Numbered from the stretch's first letter, positions 55,026-63,674 are shown. The stretch is DNA of 64,000 bases from CAYNFR01 sp964616755 (GCA_964616755.1 CAZTSI010000005.1:53166-117165), one strand, 5' to 3'. Numbers and translations: made by a program. The notes: generated by a model not told the origin, from the sequence alone.

Positions 55026-55080
55026 GTTTATACCTTGTTGCTCCATGCCACCACCAAAAATTTTGTACTATTCCTTTCAT
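55012..55080 (-). CDS. trpL: trp operon leader peptide with three consecutive Trp codons
   Basis: A 22-codon frame, too short for ordinary gene finding, reading MKGIVQNFWWWHGA and ending KPESL before a TAG stop. Codons 9-11 are TGG TGG TGG (55056-55048), very unlikely by chance in a frame 74 nt upstream of trpE. The stop lies 21 nt before the terminator hairpin. A ribosome stalled at the Trp codons would cover 55025-55007 little or not at all, leaving it free to pair with the terminator's 5' arm. A -7-like TTACTTTG lies immediately upstream (55085-55092), so the 5' UTR may be very short. There is no Shine-Dalgarno, as is usual in this phylum. Confidence 0.87.
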   Translation of the reverse strand: MKGIVQNFWWWHGATRYKPESL

Positions 55081-55138
55081 ATGGACAAAGTAAAGAATAA
55101 TATTTGTTCTCTAACAAGTTTGATTGTAGATTTTATCC

Positions 55139-55175
55139 AAAAAAAAAGTACCCCAACAAAAGCTGAGGTACTTGT
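55139..55175 (-). terminator. Rho-independent terminator of the coiled-coil gene
   Basis: On the minus strand agtacctca (55172-55164) pairs with tggggtact (55155-55147), 9 bp with one G-U, around an 8-nt loop. It is followed by at least eight T residues. It lies about 27 nt after the stop at 55200 and separates that gene from the trp leader. Confidence 0.88.
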
Positions 55176-55199
55176 TATGCTTAAAAGCTTTTTTCGGGT

Positions 55200-56156
55200 T
55201 TAGAGCTTAAAGCTTCCTTGACCGACCATATAGCCTTTGTTATAAATTTGAACATTGTACGTACCAGAAGCAATATCAAAATTAGGATTCCAATCCATAC
55301 AAGCTTCTGTGTCATCATTATTATACGTAAGTGTACCGCTGATAGTGTAGCGCATTGTCTCACCAGAAATCTTATCAACCAAAGTACCTGATCCAAGATC
55401 ATCTGCGGCTAAGGTTTCTGCAGAAGGATTCATAATTCGAAGATAAAACGTCTCTTCGCCTGCAGGGGTTACTACGTTGGTTTCTGTTTTAAAACAAGTT
55501 CTGTACAAGTCTCTTTTTCCAGTGCGTTTGCGAGACTTAAATTCGCCTTTATCGTTTAAATCGCCCGCACTAAAACTCATCCAGTTTATCTTGATCGCCG
55601 AGCCTACGTCTACTTTTTCAGAAAGTGCTGCATTCTTAATTGAAAGGTTTTCTTTCTCACTCATCAGCACTGCCTTCGTTTCGCGAAGTTCGGCTGTTGT
55701 TGTTTTCTCAGCAGTAAGATTGTCAGTCAACATATTTACATCTTTTGTCAACATTTCATTAGACATGGTCAATTGTTCGTTGGCTTTTCTGAGTGTTGTT
55801 AATTCTGCTAGGTAATTATTGGTCAAGCCCTCAAATTTGGCAATTTCTTCTCTTGCCTTGTCTAATTCACGCTTCGTCCAAATGAGATTACTCACTTTTG
55901 CTTTTTGTGCTTTTAATTCTTCTTTCTGACTTTCGATTAGGGCATTCAATTTCTCATTGTCAGATCTAAGCGCTTCAATACGCTCGATAGCTTCTTGATA
56001 GTCAGCTTCCAGCTCCGCTTGTACGGCTGCCATTTCAGCCATTTCGGTAGTCTGTTGAGTATTTGCCTTTTTTAGTTGGCTGTTGCTGTTCCATAAATAA
56101 AGGGATAAAAGGAAAAAAATCAGAGCGGCAATGCCAAGAAGGGTTCTTAAGTTCAT
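55200..56156 (-). CDS. Membrane-anchored coiled-coil protein of unknown function
   Basis: The protein has 318 residues. One N-terminal membrane helix (LLGIAALIFFLLSLYLW, about residues 5-21) is followed by a long charged coiled coil (about residues 25-195) of E/K/L/A heptads. A C-terminal beta-sandwich domain of about 115 residues follows (for example YTISGTLTYNNDD and YNVQIYNKGYMVGQGSF). The topology suggests a periplasmic stalk with a binding head, as seen in cell-envelope scaffolds of Bacteroidota. No named family was recognised. It has its own -7 box and terminator, so it is monocistronic. Confidence 0.8.
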   Translation of the reverse strand: MNLRTLLGIAALIFFLLSLYLWNSNSQLKKANTQQTTEMAEMAAVQAELEADYQEAIERIEALRSDNEKLNALIESQKEELKAQKAKVSNLIWTKRELDKAREEIAKFEGLTNNYLAELTTLRKANEQLTMSNEMLTKDVNMLTDNLTAEKTTTAELRETKAVLMSEKENLSIKNAALSEKVDVGSAIKINWMSFSAGDLNDKGEFKSRKRTGKRDLYRTCFKTETNVVTPAGEETFYLRIMNPSAETLAADDLGSGTLVDKISGETMRYTISGTLTYNNDDTEACMDWNPNFDIASGTYNVQIYNKGYMVGQGSFKL

Positions 56157-56191
56157 CTTAATTAATATTGTTTTTGTTCATGAAATATTTG

Positions 56192-56199
56192 CAAAAGTA
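56192..56199 (-). promoter_or_regulatory. Candidate -7 promoter element of the coiled-coil gene
   Basis: Minus-strand TACTTTTG matches TAnnTTTG exactly, about 36 nt upstream of the ATG at 56156. No convincing -33 box was found. Confidence 0.4.
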
Positions 56200-56265
56200 A
56201 TTATATTACAAATCTCAGCTCATTTAAGTGGCTCAGATATTGGGGTAATTACCTAATTTTATCAT

Positions 56266-57009
56266 ATGCAATATCCAGACCAAGATTTAAGAAGGATACT
56301 TTTTATCGATATTGAGACCGCTAGTGCCTCTCAAAACCTACATGGATTGTCTGATAGAGCTGCGGATTTATGGAGGAAAAAGATGGTAACGTTGCATAAA
56401 TACGACATTTCCGCAATGGAAGATGATGACTGGGAGAGATCATTTCAAGAAAGAGCGGCGATTTATGCTGAGTTTGGACAAGTAATATGTATTGCACTAG
56501 GATTCATACATTTCTCCGATAAGGGTAGTGAGTTGCGAGTAAAAGTATTGACAGCAGAACATGAAGGGGCCCTTCTAGATCTTTTTGCTAATTTGTTGGC
56601 TGAGCATTATTTCAACAAAAGCTTTCATTTCATGTGCGGGCACAATTTGAAGGAGTTTGATGTTCCCTTTCTCTGTCGCCGTTATAGGATTTTGGGCAAG
56701 GAATTGCCTGAGCTATTGGATGTTACGGGTCACAAGCCGTGGCAAGTGCATCATTTACTGGATACGATGGAAATGTGGAAATTTGGCGACTATAAGTACT
56801 ACACTACATTAGACATGCTTTGTATGGCCTTAGATATCGATAGTCCAAAGTCAGAAATGACGGGGAGCAAGGTGAGTCAGGCGTTTTGGAATAAGCGCAT
56901 CGAAGAAATCACTAAATACGCAGCCAAAGATGTGGTGGCCACCGTTCAAGTGTATTTGCGTTTAATTGGCAAGTCGATTTTAACTGCTGAACAGATTATC
57001 GAGCTATAA
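56266..57009 (+). CDS. DEDDy-type 3'-5' exonuclease (PolB-like)
   Basis: A 247-residue ribonuclease H-like nuclease. Exo I is ILFIDIETAS with Asp and Glu, Exo II is GHNLKEFDVPFLCRRY, and Exo III is KYAAKDVVATVQVYLRL with the Tyr-x3-Asp of the DEDDy class. It corresponds to the predicted 3'-5' exonuclease related to the proofreading domain of DNA polymerase B. It stands alone, not fused to a polymerase. A DNA or RNA processing role is inferred; the substrate is unknown. Confidence 0.9.
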   Translation: MQYPDQDLRRILFIDIETASASQNLHGLSDRAADLWRKKMVTLHKYDISAMEDDDWERSFQERAAIYAEFGQVICIALGFIHFSDKGSELRVKVLTAEHEGALLDLFANLLAEHYFNKSFHFMCGHNLKEFDVPFLCRRYRILGKELPELLDVTGHKPWQVHHLLDTMEMWKFGDYKYYTTLDMLCMALDIDSPKSEMTGSKVSQAFWNKRIEEITKYAAKDVVATVQVYLRLIGKSILTAEQIIEL

Positions 57010-57047
57010 GTTTCACCAACTTAGTGAATCAATTTAAGCGGCGACTT

Positions 57048-57086
57048 CAAAAAAAAAAGAGCCATCCATCGGACAGCTCTTTTTGT
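57048..57086. terminator. Bidirectional rho-independent terminator
   Basis: agagc at 57058-57062 pairs with gctct at 57076-57080, extended inward to about 10 bp with two G-U pairs. A10 on one side and T5 on the other give a U-tract in both directions. It lies between the convergent exonuclease and Oar-like receptor genes. Confidence 0.85.
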
Positions 57087-57103
57087 ATAAAGTTTATGAC
57101 AGC

Positions 57104-60100
57104 TTATTGGAAGATATATCTCAAACCAATTTGCATACCCCAAGTTGTTGAAGTACTGACAACATCTCTGTAGGTTTCTGTGACTAACTGATTGTTGACA
57201 CGAGCCATTTGGAAAGTGGCTGTGCCATCATTAGCTACAGAAGGAACTAAAATTGCACCATTATTATAGTTTGTTTGTTGCAATATGCCCCAGCTTGAAT
57301 TCAGCAAATTACCCACATTCAAAATATCTACACTAAACTGAAGGGTATTCTTCTTGCCACCTGTATTGACAAAAATATCTTGAAGAATTCTTAAGTCGAA
57401 ACGGTTTCTCCAAGGCTGAACTGCTCCATTTCTTTCTGCATATTGACCTTTGTTCTTACTCAAATAATCATCTTGATCTACATAAGCGAAAAAGGCATCA
57501 CTTTGCTGCTGGGCAGTAAACTGCACATTTCCTCCAGAAACTACATCTCTGAACGTAATTTCAGAAGGACTAGCTGGAATATATATAAGATCGGAGTTGA
57601 TACCATCTCTGTTGAAGTCAGAGGTATATCTGTAGCTGAATCGTCCTGTATTGATCCCTTCATAAAAGAGAGAAACTGACGTACCTAAAGCCTTCAGATA
57701 TTGAAAACGGTATGACAATGATCCGATTACTCTGTGAGGCACAGCGAACGCTGATGTACTAAGATCCAAATCGTTTTGTCCTCTTACGGATAGGTTATTG
57801 GACCATGCAGACGCTGCTTGAGATCCTGGGTTGCTCGTTAACTCAGTAGCACCTGTATAAGTGTATGCCATCATCGCAGAGAAATTGCGTGAAAATTCAC
57901 GGGTCAATTGCGCCGTGAAGGAATATGATGATCCTTGATCTGTATTTGTTAATACAATTGCTTCAGACATACTTGCATTAATTCGTCGATCATTATTGCT
58001 ACTAGCAAATAATGGTCTTCTATCATTACCACCACCTGCATTGATAGCTCCAACGGGCGCTTTTTGATTAGCATTGAATTGAACAATTGCATTAATATCT
58101 TTCGTGTAAAGCCCTTCTAAGGTCAACACTGTATTACCAGGCAATTGTAAGTCCATTGCAAGGTTAGATCTCCACACTTGCGGCAATTTAAAGTTTTCGT
58201 CAACTGCAGCTATGGATCCAGGGGCGCTAGTGCCAGGCGTTGCTGGGAATTTAGATACATGTGCTGTGCGATCAGGGTTAAACGTAATGCCTAAGTCACT
58301 AACTGCTGCACCAACTCGCTCAACTGTATTTTGAAGCATTCCAGAGTTTGTAGGCATATTAGTAAACCAAACAAAGGGTATCCTTCCTGTAAAAATACCA
58401 GTACCTCCACGTAGTTGGATAGTTCTGTCTCCTTTAGCATCATAGTTGAAACCAATTCTTGGAGAAATCAACGGTGTCGAAGTAGGCCACTGACTCACGT
58501 CCAATTTCTTAGGAGTAGTGTAGTCTGTCTCAACAAAATTGAGCGCATTTACGGCTGGATTGGTTTCTAAAGCATTGAAGTAGAAAGGAACATCCATACG
58601 CACACCTAAGGTCAACTTCAATTTGTTAGAGGCTCTAAATTCGTCTTGAATATACAACCCCCCTAAGCCAAAGTCTAGCTCTGAAAAAGGATCACGACCG
58701 TCTGGAAGAACTGAATACGTTAATCCAAAAGCTTCTGGAGTAGCGTTGTTTAAGAAATCATCCATTGACGAGTATCGATAGTAACTAGTGCCATATCGCT
58801 GAAACGAGTTACCGAATGTCAAATAATCGAATGAAGCACCTGCTAGGAAATTATGTTTTCCTGAAGTAAACGTAAGGTTGTTTGTAATCGTCGTAACATT
58901 ATTTAACACCTCGTTTTTCCAACTGAATAATTCGTAACCTAAACTCATGTAGTTATCGCCATCTTTCTTAATATCGATGAATGGGAATGGCTCAGATTCA
59001 GAAGTACGTCCGTCTCTAATTTTAGTATACGTTACCAAAAATTGATTAGAGGCTGTATTAGACAACTTAGAATTCAATTCTGCTGTAAGCGAGCGAACAC
59101 TATTTTCGAAGCCGTAATTCGCGTTTTCAAAAGCAAAAGAGTTAAGACTTATACGATTTGAAGCTGACCGTGGATTAGGTGCACTACTGCCATTGACCAC
59201 ATTGTCATCTGTGGCAATGACTTGATTGTATCGTACGGTAAATTTGTGTGCATCACTAATATTGAAGTCTAATCTACCTAAGATTTTATAATTCTTAGAA
59301 TTGAAGTTTGACGCATAACCATTAGTTCGACCCGTCTCGTATCCGTAGCGCTCACTAACGAAGCTACTGATTCTCTCCATATCTGCTACAGTCGTACGCG
59401 AGACATTTGGACTGCTAATTCCTCCAGTGGGCTCTATATTAATGCCTGGACGAGTATTGCTCTCATTTTCATAGTTGATGAAATAAAAGATCTTATTCTT
59501 TACCAAAGCTCCGCCAAGTCGAGCACCGAAGGTTCTTGATAAAGTCTTATCTCCTTCTGGGATTTCTGCATCGCCTACTCTGCGACCATTAAAACTTTGA
59601 TCACGGTAAAATCCGTAGACCGATCCTTCAATATTATTTGTACCTGAACGAGTGATAGCATTAATACCCGCGCCTGTAAAACTAGACTGACGTACGTCAA
59701 ATGGAGCAATATTGATCTGCACTTGCTCGATGGCATCTAATGAAATCGGTTGAGCTGCTCCACCTGGAAGGTTATTGCTACTTAAACCAAAGTTGTTGTT
59801 AAAGTTGGCTCCATCTATTTGGATGTTATTAAAACGACCATCGCGTCCACCAAATCCATTTCTTCCTTGTGCTTGTGGTGTTAGTCGTGTAAAGTCGTTG
59901 ATACTGCGACTAATCGTCGGTAAAGTATTGAGCTCTGTTAATCCAACATTTGTTGCGGCACCCGTTCTCTTAGAGTTCAGGATATTGCTTCGAGTTGCCG
60001 TAACGGTCAATTCCTCCAATTGAACGCCTTCTTCGCCCATAGATACGTTGACCACGAAGGTTTCACCCAGTTTTAGAAAAATATTTTCTACGGCTTGGGC

Positions 60101-60355
60101 CTGAAAGCCTATGAAGGAAACTGTTACTACGTATGGTCCACCAACTCTCATGTTGGCAATGGAATACTCACCAGAAACACCGGTAACTGTCCCATAATTA
60201 GTCCCAGTAGGCGTGTGGACTGCGACTACCGTAGCACCAATTAATGGTTCGCCACTGCCATCAATGACAGATCCTGACATTTGTGAGTTTGTTACCTGGC
60301 CATAGGCACTGTACGTCACTAAGGATGCAAAAACTAGAAGTAAAAAAATTCTCAT
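57104..60355 (-). CDS. Oar-like TonB-dependent outer-membrane receptor
   Basis: A 1,083-residue protein with a signal peptide (MRIFLLLVFASLVTYSAYG), then a carboxypeptidase-regulatory-like domain (about 25-105; GSVIDGSGEPLIGATV and GVSGEYSIANM), a plug (about 110-270; IQIDGANFNNNFG) and a large barrel ending in WGMQIGLRYIFQ with a terminal Phe-Gln. The SITRSGTN-like sequence (here AITRSGTNNIEGSVYGFYR) and overall pattern match the Oar (OmpA-related) group of TonB-dependent transporters. No SusD partner is adjacent. Ligand unknown. Confidence 0.92.
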   Translation of the reverse strand: MRIFLLLVFASLVTYSAYGQVTNSQMSGSVIDGSGEPLIGATVVAVHTPTGTNYGTVTGVSGEYSIANMRVGGPYVVTVSFIGFQAQAVENIFLKLGETFVVNVSMGEEGVQLEELTVTATRSNILNSKRTGAATNVGLTELNTLPTISRSINDFTRLTPQAQGRNGFGGRDGRFNNIQIDGANFNNNFGLSSNNLPGGAAQPISLDAIEQVQINIAPFDVRQSSFTGAGINAITRSGTNNIEGSVYGFYRDQSFNGRRVGDAEIPEGDKTLSRTFGARLGGALVKNKIFYFINYENESNTRPGINIEPTGGISSPNVSRTTVADMERISSFVSERYGYETGRTNGYASNFNSKNYKILGRLDFNISDAHKFTVRYNQVIATDDNVVNGSSAPNPRSASNRISLNSFAFENANYGFENSVRSLTAELNSKLSNTASNQFLVTYTKIRDGRTSESEPFPFIDIKKDGDNYMSLGYELFSWKNEVLNNVTTITNNLTFTSGKHNFLAGASFDYLTFGNSFQRYGTSYYRYSSMDDFLNNATPEAFGLTYSVLPDGRDPFSELDFGLGGLYIQDEFRASNKLKLTLGVRMDVPFYFNALETNPAVNALNFVETDYTTPKKLDVSQWPTSTPLISPRIGFNYDAKGDRTIQLRGGTGIFTGRIPFVWFTNMPTNSGMLQNTVERVGAAVSDLGITFNPDRTAHVSKFPATPGTSAPGSIAAVDENFKLPQVWRSNLAMDLQLPGNTVLTLEGLYTKDINAIVQFNANQKAPVGAINAGGGNDRRPLFASSNNDRRINASMSEAIVLTNTDQGSSYSFTAQLTREFSRNFSAMMAYTYTGATELTSNPGSQAASAWSNNLSVRGQNDLDLSTSAFAVPHRVIGSLSYRFQYLKALGTSVSLFYEGINTGRFSYRYTSDFNRDGINSDLIYIPASPSEITFRDVVSGGNVQFTAQQQSDAFFAYVDQDDYLSKNKGQYAERNGAVQPWRNRFDLRILQDIFVNTGGKKNTLQFSVDILNVGNLLNSSWGILQQTNYNNGAILVPSVANDGTATFQMARVNNQLVTETYRDVVSTSTTWGMQIGLRYIFQ

Positions 60356-60402
60356 CTCAGTTTAGTTGTGTTAATAATTAAGGTTTTATTCAGAATATGG
60401 CG

Positions 60403-60410
60403 CAAAGTTA
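60403..60410 (-). promoter_or_regulatory. Candidate -7 promoter element of the Oar-like receptor
   Basis: Minus-strand TAACTTTG matches TAnnTTTG exactly, about 48 nt upstream of the ATG at 60355. A -33 TTTG was not seen at the usual distance. Confidence 0.42.
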
Positions 60411-60472
60411 ATTGAGATATATTAAGAATATGTTATCAGTTGGGGTATTAATTCACATTTTAACAATGAATA

Positions 60473-60973
60473 CTATACCATAGAAACGTTATATGGCTTG
60501 TCGGAGTTAATGCCCACTTTTATATTGTCCATAATCGTTGTTGCCAATGATAATCCGACAAAATTTATGCTGATCGGGAAGAGTTTGTGTTTGCGGTCTA
60601 TGAGGACGGCTATTTCAATGCGCTCGGTGAGTATATTCATGAAGGGTTTGAGGGCATAAAACAGTGTGCGCCCCGTATTTGCTACGTCATCGATGATGAT
60701 AACAGATTTATTCTTTAGCTCTTTGGCAGGCACAGATAATTCGACCTCTTGATCCAAGGGCGAGGCAGGGTTGAGCCGAATAGATCCTAGATGAAAGTTG
60801 ATCCCGTGATCCTCGATTCCTTCGAGTTCGTTCAGTAATAGCTCAGCAAAGGAGAGACCGTTATTATTGATACCTAACAGCCAAATATCGCGTTCTTGCA
60901 AGTTTTGTTCAATTATCTCAAAGGCTAGGCGCTTTAGTTTTTGTCTTATCTGCGTATCATTGAGGATCGTCAT
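60473..60973 (-). CDS. PyrR-like phosphoribosyltransferase-family protein
   Basis: A 166-residue protein with the type I PRTase fold. The PRPP loop is VIIIDDVANTGRTL (about residues 90-103), preceded by the flexible-loop segment. The layout is similar to PyrR and to other small PRTases found in Bacteroidota. Enzymatic uracil phosphoribosyltransferase activity or regulation of pyrimidine genes is possible, but no pyr gene is adjacent. It is divergent from the Fe-S cluster with a 43-nt gap. Confidence 0.85.
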   Translation of the reverse strand: MTILNDTQIRQKLKRLAFEIIEQNLQERDIWLLGINNNGLSFAELLLNELEGIEDHGINFHLGSIRLNPASPLDQEVELSVPAKELKNKSVIIIDDVANTGRTLFYALKPFMNILTERIEIAVLIDRKHKLFPISINFVGLSLATTIMDNIKVGINSDKPYNVSMV

Positions 60974-60985
60974 TTTAACTTGTAT

Positions 60986-60993
60986 TAATTTTG
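60986..60993 (+). promoter_or_regulatory. Candidate -7 promoter element of the Fe-S cluster genes
   Basis: TAATTTTG matches TAnnTTTG exactly and lies 23 nt upstream of the ATG at 61017, in the 43-nt gap between divergent genes. No clear -33 box was seen. Confidence 0.42.
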
Positions 60994-61016
60994 AGCGAAT
61001 ATAATAACATGCAAAT

Positions 61017-62363
61017 ATGATATCTCAATTGATATTTAGCCTATTTGTGCTAGCAGTTTTCGTTTTTGGTTTTCGAAAATACCGATCAATATTCCAGAAT
61101 ATAGGACTAGGCAAGGAAGAAAAAATTGAAGGCGATGTGGCTTGGCGCCTAAAGAATGTCGCTTTGATTGCGTTTGGACAGAAGAAAATGTTTAAGCGTT
61201 GGATACCCGCGATCTTGCATTTTTTCATCTATGCAGCTTTTTTGATGACGCAAATTGAACTTGTTGAGATATTAATTGATGGATTTAGCGGCACACATCG
61301 GGCATTCGCACCTTTTTTGGGTGGGTTTTATACTTTTTTGATCAACTTTATTGAGATTTTATCTGCCTTGGCCTTTATTGCTACAGTGATATTCTTAATT
61401 CGGCGCAACGTTCTGAAAGTCCCGCGTTTCATGAATCCTGAGATGAAAGGTTGGCCTTCAAGGGATGCTAACTATATTTTGTATGGCGAGATACTTTTGT
61501 TAATCGGTATCTTTAGCATGAATGGGGCAGATGTCGTACTTCAAAAAATTGATCCTATATCGTTTCCTTCCACTGGCAATTTAGCGGTGAGCTCAAATTT
61601 GGGTCCTCTATTATTCGGTGGTTTAGGAGTTGAGGCGCTTCATATAGTCGAGCGATTTGGTTGGTGGCTACATATTATGGTAGTGTTTGGATTTATCCTT
61701 TATCTTCCCTATTCTAAACATTTGCATATATTCTTGGCATTTCCCAACATCTATTTTTCTAAGAATAAATCTCGTGGCGAAATGGACAATATGCCTGAGA
61801 TCATGCACGAAGTTAAATCTATGCTAGGCTTAGTACCCGAAACTCCAGAGGATGGTAGCACCGAACTACCTGAATTTGGATCAAAGGACGTAACTGATCT
61901 AAGTTGGAAAAACATCCTCGAAGCCTATACCTGCACCGAGTGTGGTCGTTGCACCTCAGTGTGTCCGGCCAATATTACTGGTAAAAAGCTTTCACCTCGC
62001 AAAATCATGATGGACATCCGAGATAGGGCAGAAGAAATAGGACAAAAAATCAGCTCAGGAAATGAAGAATATAAAAAGGATAAGAATATCGCTTTGACGA
62101 AATCAAATTTTGATGACGGCAAAAGCCTTTTTGATTATATCACACACGAAGAAATTTACGCGTGTACGACGTGCAATGCTTGTGTTGAGGCTTGTCCTGT
62201 GATGATTAATCCGCTAGAGCCTATTTTGGCTATGCGACGATATGACATCTTGACGAATAGTGCAGGCCCGAGTGATTGGCTTCCTATGTTTAATAGTGTT
62301 GAGAATGGCGGAGCTGTATGGCAAATGTCGAACGATCGTGATGAATGGACAAATGATTTTTAA
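61017..62363 (+). CDS. Membrane Fe-S oxidoreductase subunit (HdrC/HdrE-like, two 4Fe-4S motifs)
   Basis: A 448-residue protein. The N-terminal ~250 residues hold about five membrane helices, resembling the NarI/HdrE-type haem-b domain. The cytoplasmic C-terminus has two ferredoxin motifs: CTECGRCTSVCPANI (about residues 303-317) and CTTCNACVEACPVMI (about 383-397). With the downstream HdrB-like gene this forms a membrane-bound electron-transfer unit, widely present in Bacteroidota. The partner (quinone or soluble donor) is not established. Confidence 0.93.
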   Translation: MISQLIFSLFVLAVFVFGFRKYRSIFQNIGLGKEEKIEGDVAWRLKNVALIAFGQKKMFKRWIPAILHFFIYAAFLMTQIELVEILIDGFSGTHRAFAPFLGGFYTFLINFIEILSALAFIATVIFLIRRNVLKVPRFMNPEMKGWPSRDANYILYGEILLLIGIFSMNGADVVLQKIDPISFPSTGNLAVSSNLGPLLFGGLGVEALHIVERFGWWLHIMVVFGFILYLPYSKHLHIFLAFPNIYFSKNKSRGEMDNMPEIMHEVKSMLGLVPETPEDGSTELPEFGSKDVTDLSWKNILEAYTCTECGRCTSVCPANITGKKLSPRKIMMDIRDRAEEIGQKISSGNEEYKKDKNIALTKSNFDDGKSLFDYITHEEIYACTTCNACVEACPVMINPLEPILAMRRYDILTNSAGPSDWLPMFNSVENGGAVWQMSNDRDEWTNDF

Positions 62364-62395
62364 AAGGTAATTTATAAAACGAACAGTTTAAAGGT

Positions 62396-63175
62396 ATGGC
62401 AATAAAAACGATAGCCGAATTCGTAGCAGAAGGGCAGAAGCCCGAAATACTTTTTTGGGTGGGTTGCGCTGGTAGCTACGATAGCAGAGCCAAAAAGGTC
62501 TCGATCGCCTTTGCTAAAATATTGAGTGCCGCTGGTATTTCTTTTGCGATTTTAGGAAAGGAAGAAAGCTGCACAGGAGATCCAGCCAGAAGAGCAGGCA
62601 ATGAATTTTTGTTTCAAATGACGGCATTGCAAAATATTGAAATCTTGAATGCCTACGAAGTGCAAAAGATCGTAACCACGTGCCCACATTGCTACAATAC
62701 GCTCAAAAATGAATACCCTAAGCTAGGTGGTGAATATGAGGTCATTCATCATACGCAATTGATACAACAACTAATAGGAGAGGGAAAATTGAAGATTGAA
62801 GGGGGGAGCTTTGCAGGGAAAAAGATTAGTTATCACGATAGCTGCTATCTCGGGCGCATCAATGGGGAATATGAGGCCCCTCGCTCAATTCTGCAACAAT
62901 TAGATGGCGAGATAGTAGAAATGGAGCGCAGTCGGTCTAATGGATTGTGTTGCGGAGCTGGCGGCGCCCAAATGTTTAAAGAAGATGAACCTGGCAACAA
63001 GCGTATCAATACGGAGCGAACAGAAGAGGCGCTAGGTACTGGTGCGACTATCGTGACGGCGAATTGTCCGTTTTGTATTACGATGTTAATGGATGGTATT
63101 AAGGCCAAAGAACGCCAAGACGATGTCATGGTGTATGATATTAGTGAGCTTATAGTGCAAGCCAATGGACTATAA
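62396..63175 (+). CDS. CCG-domain Fe-S protein (HdrB-like)
   Basis: A 259-residue cytoplasmic protein related to heterodisulfide reductase subunit B, LutA and GlpC. It contains cysteine-rich CCG-type motifs: WVGCAGSYD, KEESCTGDPARR, TTCPHCYNTL, HDSCYLGR, GLCCGAGGAQMF and NCPFC. These arrange as two CCG domains likely to bind non-cubane or 4Fe-4S clusters. It follows the membrane Fe-S gene by 32 nt, and its stop overlaps the next gene by 11 nt, so all three are co-transcribed. Confidence 0.93.
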   Translation: MAIKTIAEFVAEGQKPEILFWVGCAGSYDSRAKKVSIAFAKILSAAGISFAILGKEESCTGDPARRAGNEFLFQMTALQNIEILNAYEVQKIVTTCPHCYNTLKNEYPKLGGEYEVIHHTQLIQQLIGEGKLKIEGGSFAGKKISYHDSCYLGRINGEYEAPRSILQQLDGEIVEMERSRSNGLCCGAGGAQMFKEDEPGNKRINTERTEEALGTGATIVTANCPFCITMLMDGIKAKERQDDVMVYDISELIVQANGL

Positions 63176-63674
63176 AGCTGAGATAGAGCGAGTATTAGAT
63201 CATTTAGAGAAATACTCTGAGAATACGCGCTTATGGCTATTTCAAAATCCTTTAGCCCTTAGTGCCCAAGAAGCCAAAGGACTAGATCAAGCGATGAATG
63301 ATTTTTGCCTTCAATGGACGAGTCATCAACGCAATCTTTTAGCTCGGGCGGTGGTCGCTTTTGACCAGATTCTGCTGATTGCCTTAGATCAGTCTGCCTC
63401 CAATGAAGCCAGTGGATGTTCTATAGACAGCCTACACCACGCGGTCCTAAATACGAACGTAAACTATGGTCTAGACTTGATGGATCGCATGACTTGTCTT
63501 TACATTGATGCAAACTCTCAAGTACAATCTATTGATCTTCGATCTATAGCATTGAGTGAAGAGATCATGGATAATACATTGGTTTTCAATAATCTAATCC
63601 AATCAAAACACCAACTATTGGATCAATGGATTATTCCAATTAGTAACTCTTGGCACCGAAGATTTTTAAATTGA
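63165..63674 (+). CDS. Conserved protein of unknown function linked to Fe-S cluster genes
   Basis: A 169-residue protein overlapping the CCG-domain gene by 11 nt. The conserved core is RLWLFQNP, FCLQWTSHQRNL, and NEASGCSIDSLHHAVLN (an SGCSID motif). Proteins of this family are often named ABC transporter ATPase, but no Walker A or B, signature or ABC domain is visible, so that label appears wrong. Gene position points to a role with the upstream Fe-S proteins, for example maturation or binding. No membrane segment or signal is seen. Confidence 0.83.
   Translation: MDYKAEIERVLDHLEKYSENTRLWLFQNPLALSAQEAKGLDQAMNDFCLQWTSHQRNLLARAVVAFDQILLIALDQSASNEASGCSIDSLHHAVLNTNVNYGLDLMDRMTCLYIDANSQVQSIDLRSIALSEEIMDNTLVFNNLIQSKHQLLDQWIIPISNSWHRRFLN

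Noticed and set aside
54939..55199. T-box or TRAP-type control of the trp operon
   Set aside because: No T-box bulge consensus or spaced GAG/UAG triplet array is visible; the leader peptide and hairpins explain the region better.
63165..63674. ABC transporter ATPase
   Set aside because: There is no Walker A, Walker B or ABC signature in the 169 residues, so the common label is not supported.
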